A stretch of 64,000 bases of DNA from Chaunax sp. Z400 (Eukaryota; Chordata; Actinopteri; Lophiiformes; Chaunacidae), in contig CM075184.1 in NCBI GenBank assembly GCA_037577475.1, positions 31,885,594-31,949,593 on the forward strand, given 5' to 3'. The number at the start of each line of letters is the position of its first letter. The first letter of the stretch is position 1. Positions 63,501 through 64,000 of the stretch are shown here, piece by piece. The position numbers and the translations under genes were made by a program. Below the pieces are notes generated by a model, which was not told where the DNA came from, did not search any database, and was given only the letters and a program-made list of their open reading frames with translations.

Positions 63501-64000
63501 GATGAGGATTGCTGAATATTTTCTTGTAGCTAATGATTGGTGTGATTACATTAGGAACCATGTTCCATCACAAACCACTCAAACCAACACACAGACGAAA
63601 GCAAAAATACCTCTAGTCCATTAAACCAAGGGGTAAATAAAGCTAGTATTTGCTCTGTTTTTTGATGTAGTGGGGGATTGGGGGATGTAGTGACGTAAAG
63701 CACTAAAGTTGACAAATGAACAACTTCTGCCATGCTGAAATAGTTAGGACTGCATTAATTGTCTGCTAATCTTAAATCAGGGTGTGTAATTCCTCCAACC
63801 TCACTCAGTATTACATTTTGCCAGTTTTCTGTGGAAGGTAAAACTGTGACATGTATGGTTTTACACCAGGCAGATCCTAGATGTGTGTGTGTGTGAGTGA
63901 AGGTGTGTGTGTCTGTGTCTGTAAACTTTTTTTTCTGTCAGGAACAGCGACCGACTTGGAAATGGAGTCCTGTATGCTTCAGTCAACCCAGAGTACTTCA
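30509..64000 (+). CDS. igf1r: type 1 insulin-like growth factor receptor, exons 1-15 (5' part)
   Basis: Receptor tyrosine kinase for IGF-1/IGF-2, a disulfide-linked (alpha-beta)2 dimer of the plasma membrane that signals through IRS/PI3K and Shc/MAPK. Exons: 30509-30599, 36950-37516, 54965-55268, 56449-56585, 57036-57180, 58088-58296, 58545-58671, 59392-59627, 60020-60187, 60280-60487, 61620-61924, 62026-62159, 62920-63079, 63199-63298, 63942-64000. They encode residues 1-983 with all frames intact: signal peptide 1-29, L1, Cys-rich, L2, three FnIII domains with the insert region, furin site RRRR at 735-738, membrane span about 937-958, and NPEY at 979-982. Exon sizes equal or nearly equal human IGF1R. 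IGF1R rather than INSR is shown by exon 15 (NGVLYASVNPEYF), GPCCPCPK and the absence of an INSR-type exon 11. Kinase and tail lie beyond the window. Teleosts have two igf1r paralogs, and I cannot tell which this is. Confidence 0.95.
35485..35690. repeat. perciform-type dispersed repeat fragment
   Basis: ATTCATGATCCCCAGAGGAT, AAATCCT and CTGACTTTGGTGACCCAACT match the family of 5455-5790. In igf1r intron 1. Confidence 0.5.
36757..36818 (+). mobile_element. LINE-like 3' tail
   Basis: GAAGCATTTTGTAACTTTG then GTGCTATATAAATAAAGTTT followed by ATT repeats, the typical 3' end of teleost L2/CR1-like retroelements, with an internal AATAAA. Sense orientation within igf1r intron 1, just before exon 2. 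The 5' extent is unclear. Confidence 0.55.
36950..37516 (+). CDS. igf1r: igf1r exon 2: L1 domain
   Basis: Residues 31-219: the L1 ligand-binding domain and first Cys-rich modules. Near-identical blocks to human IGF1R include [36 protein letters not shown] and NYNYRCW. After ILLI there is a loop about seven residues longer than human, with four consecutive Asn encoded by an AAC run. The polypyrimidine tract of the acceptor contains ten C. Confidence 0.97.
37985..38110. repeat. (GT)n with CT interruptions
   Basis: GT run broken at intervals by GTCT, about 126 bp, in the first kilobase of igf1r intron 2. Confidence 0.97.
38863..39228. repeat. (ATT)n array with a 159-bp internal duplication
   Basis: Trinucleotide ATT with ordered variants. 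TGTTTTTATTATTATCATTA occurs at 38892 and again at 39051, and the variants between follow the same order in both halves, showing a duplicated block of about 159 bp. Confidence 0.92.
40862..40923. repeat. (CA)n microsatellite
   Basis: Pure CA run of about 62 bp in igf1r intron 2. Confidence 0.98.
41075..41126. repeat. (CA)n microsatellite
   Basis: Pure CA run of about 52 bp preceded by CTCTCTCT, 150 bp after the previous array. Confidence 0.98.
42157..42226 (+). mobile_element. LINE-like 3' tail, second copy
   Basis: TGTACAGCACTTTGGTCAAC and TAAATGTGCTTATAAATAAA then GTTGATGATGAT. Closely parallels the tail at 36757 and the consensus of teleost L2-like 3' ends. Sense to igf1r in intron 2. Confidence 0.6.
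47540..47925 (+). pseudogene. Tc1/mariner transposase relic
   Basis: Three degraded blocks in transposase order, in different frames: WNDESCFEV (about 47610-47636, first catalytic Asp region), QDNASTHTAK (about 47814-47845, second Asp) and WPEHSPDLN (about 47886-47912, before the third acidic residue). Frame shifts and stops between them show it is dead. No terminal repeats were found. Sense to igf1r, in intron 2. Confidence 0.7.
49887..49919. repeat. (AC)n microsatellite
   Basis: Pure AC run of about 32 bp in igf1r intron 2. Confidence 0.96.
49976..50010. repeat. (GACA)n microsatellite
   Basis: About nine GACA tetranucleotides. Unspaced, so not a CRISPR array. Confidence 0.96.
50770..51009. 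repeat. (GT)n with CT interruptions, 240 bp
   Basis: The longest GT array of the window, interrupted by GTCT about eight times. The ORFs it generates (CVCVC, THTHT) are artefacts. Confidence 0.98.
52060..52084. repeat. poly(C) tract of 25
   Basis: Uninterrupted run of 25 C within a strongly C/T-biased stretch (about 51880-52085) in igf1r intron 2. The complementary strand is G25. Confidence 0.97.
54491..54530. repeat. (AC)n microsatellite
   Basis: AC run of about 38 bp with one T interruption, 430 bp before igf1r exon 3. Confidence 0.96.
54965..55268 (+). CDS. igf1r: igf1r exon 3: cysteine-rich region
   Basis: Residues 220-320, furin-like Cys-rich repeats: ECPEKCARRACTADGECC, CLGSC, CAACVHYYHQGRCV, TYRFEGWRC and HGGECMSECPSGY. 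Cys spacing follows human IGF1R. It is preceded by the 17.4-kb intron 2 and a CT-rich acceptor. Confidence 0.96.
55498..56395. mobile_element. 898-bp terminal-inverted-repeat element in igf1r intron 3
   Basis: Starts CAGTCCCTCCAGGAT and ends ATCCTGGAGGGACTG, a perfect 15-bp inverted repeat that continues imperfectly inward (TTTCGCCGTG / CACGAGAT). Interior base composition differs from the flanking intron. Short open frames inside have no recognisable transposase, so it looks non-autonomous. No clear target duplication could be read. A GA microsatellite lies inside (56132-56154). Confidence 0.7.
56449..56585 (+). CDS. igf1r: igf1r exon 4: Cys-rich/L2 junction
   Basis: Residues 321-366, SMSCTACNGLCDKVCEEK through KGNLYINIRRG, the last Cys-rich module and start of L2. 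The acceptor lies 53 nt after the end of a transposable element. Confidence 0.95.
57036..57180 (+). CDS. igf1r: igf1r exon 5: L2 domain
   Basis: Residues 367-414, VAELESFTGLIQRVTGYVRI and RHSHTLSSLAFLRSLRYI. The length (145 nt) equals the human exon. Donor GTAAGA after two bases of an Asp codon. Confidence 0.95.
58088..58296 (+). CDS. igf1r: igf1r exon 6: L2 domain end
   Basis: Residues 415-484, with LWDWKQHNLTIKAGKLFF and NNGDRASC. The Asn-Tyr-Ser glycosylation site present here in both human IGF1R and INSR is replaced (DDVYAFSAF). Donor GTAAGA. Confidence 0.95.
58545..58671 (+). CDS. igf1r: igf1r exon 7: FnIII-1 start
   Basis: Residues 485-526. Contains TWQRYRPPDYRDLISFIVYY, the conserved FnIII-1 strand. 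The length (127 nt) equals the human exon. Confidence 0.96.
59392..59627 (+). CDS. igf1r: igf1r exon 8: FnIII-1
   Basis: Residues 527-605, FQNITEFEGQDGCGSNSWNM through LKPWTQYAVFVKAIT and GAKSKVVYIRT. The Cys in GQDGCGSNSW is the conserved one that forms the alpha-alpha interchain disulfide (human Cys 514 mature numbering). Confidence 0.95.
60020..60187 (+). CDS. igf1r: igf1r exon 9: FnIII-2 start
   Basis: Residues 606-661, APSMPQDVRAYSNSSTQLVV through YYLVRWQQQAEDREL and HNYCSK. The length (168 nt) equals human. Two Asn-X-Ser/Thr sites. Confidence 0.95.
60280..60487 (+). CDS. igf1r: igf1r exon 10: insert domain and alpha-CT helix
   Basis: Residues 662-730. Acidic, low-conservation insert followed by the Cys triplet GPCCPCPK (interchain disulfides) and YRKVFENFLHNSIF, the alpha-CT helix that completes the hormone site together with L1. 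Human has GPCCACPK and the same helix. Confidence 0.96.
61620..61924 (+). CDS. igf1r: igf1r exon 11: furin site and FnIII-2 completion
   Basis: Residues 731-832. PPDRRRR followed by DLFGVANST places furin cleavage after residue 738 (human RKRR, then DVMQVANTT), separating alpha and beta chains. The segment after it is Ala/Asn-rich and about seven residues longer than human, then rejoins at LQPFTVYRIDIHACN. No separate short exon corresponding to INSR exon 11 is seen. Confidence 0.95.
62026..62159 (+). CDS. igf1r: igf1r exon 12: FnIII-3 start
   Basis: Residues 833-877, ADDIPGPVTWE, FLRWPEPHHPNGLILMYEIK. Ends on a whole codon before GTAAGG. Confidence 0.95.
62869..62917 (+). repeat. (GT)n at the igf1r exon 13 acceptor
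   Basis: GT run with GC and T5 interruptions that runs into the TGTGTCAG acceptor at 62919. It replaces most of the usual pyrimidine tract. Confidence 0.95.
62920..63079 (+). CDS. igf1r: igf1r exon 13: FnIII-3
   Basis: Residues 878-930, LSNLSPGNYSVRVRATSLAG and NGSWT, with two conserved glycosylation sequons. The acceptor is built on a TG repeat (62869-62917) rather than an ordinary pyrimidine tract. The length (160 nt) equals human. Confidence 0.95.
63199..63298 (+). CDS. igf1r: igf1r exon 14: transmembrane segment
   Basis: Residues 931-963. YENVLYAM precedes a long run of Ile/Leu/Val (about 937-958), then the stop-transfer NKKR. Human has GYENF at the same place. Confidence 0.95.
63942..64000 (+). 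CDS. igf1r: igf1r exon 15 (cut by window edge): juxtamembrane NPEY
   Basis: Residues 964-983, RNSDRLGNGVLYASVNPEYF. NPEY at 979-982 is the docking site for the PTB domains of IRS-1 and Shc. The exon continues past position 64000. Confidence 0.94.

Overview
This is vertebrate nuclear DNA, almost certainly from a ray-finned (percomorph-like teleost) fish. Coding sequence is split into short GT-AG exons that rebuild full-length vertebrate proteins. Introns are compact and hold many CA/TG microsatellites. Several dispersed repeats look like families I know from perciform genomes. I see no prokaryotic, viral, CRISPR or tRNA features. The species cannot be named from the sequence.

Three protein-coding genes fill the window. 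(1) Minus strand, 776-12271: anpep (aminopeptidase N, CD13). Twenty coding exons rebuild a 965-residue M1 zinc ectopeptidase with start and stop codons. A candidate non-coding first exon lies near 13960-14060. (2) Minus strand, 18526-25135: ap3s2 (AP-3 adaptor sigma-2). Six exons encode 192 residues, and one intron uses a GC donor. (3) Plus strand, 30509 to the right edge: igf1r (type 1 insulin-like growth factor receptor). Exons 1-15 encode residues 1-983, from the signal peptide through the furin site and membrane span to the NPEY motif. The tyrosine kinase lies beyond position 64000. Exon joins were read by eye from splice consensus, reading frame and similarity to the vertebrate proteins. 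All frames close exactly.

Layout: 1-775 anpep 3' UTR/flank; 776-12271 anpep; about 12272-14100 anpep leader intron and candidate promoter; about 14100-18050 intergenic; 18050-25135 ap3s2 with its 3' UTR; 25136-29050 the divergent ap3s2/igf1r interval; 29050-30508 CpG-richer igf1r promoter and long leader with upstream ORFs; 30600-36949 intron 1; 37517-54964 a 17.4-kb intron 2 rich in microsatellites; 54965-64000 tightly packed exons 3-15. anpep and ap3s2 are neighbours in the same orientation in human (15q26). IGF1R lies far away on the same human arm but is adjacent here. The three genes share no pathway; their adjacency is synteny, not an operon.

Most remaining structure is repetitive: a TTAA-flanked piggyBac-like MITE and a decayed relative, a TA-flanked MITE, a fold-back element, an 898-bp terminal-inverted-repeat element ending 53 bp before igf1r exon 4, a broken Tc1/mariner transposase relic, two LINE-like 3' tails, and many simple repeats, some directly beside splice sites. 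I found no evidence of a new biological system. The most interesting points are splice-site-adjacent repeats, the GC-AG intron, the upstream-ORF-rich igf1r leader and lineage-specific changes in the receptor ectodomain.
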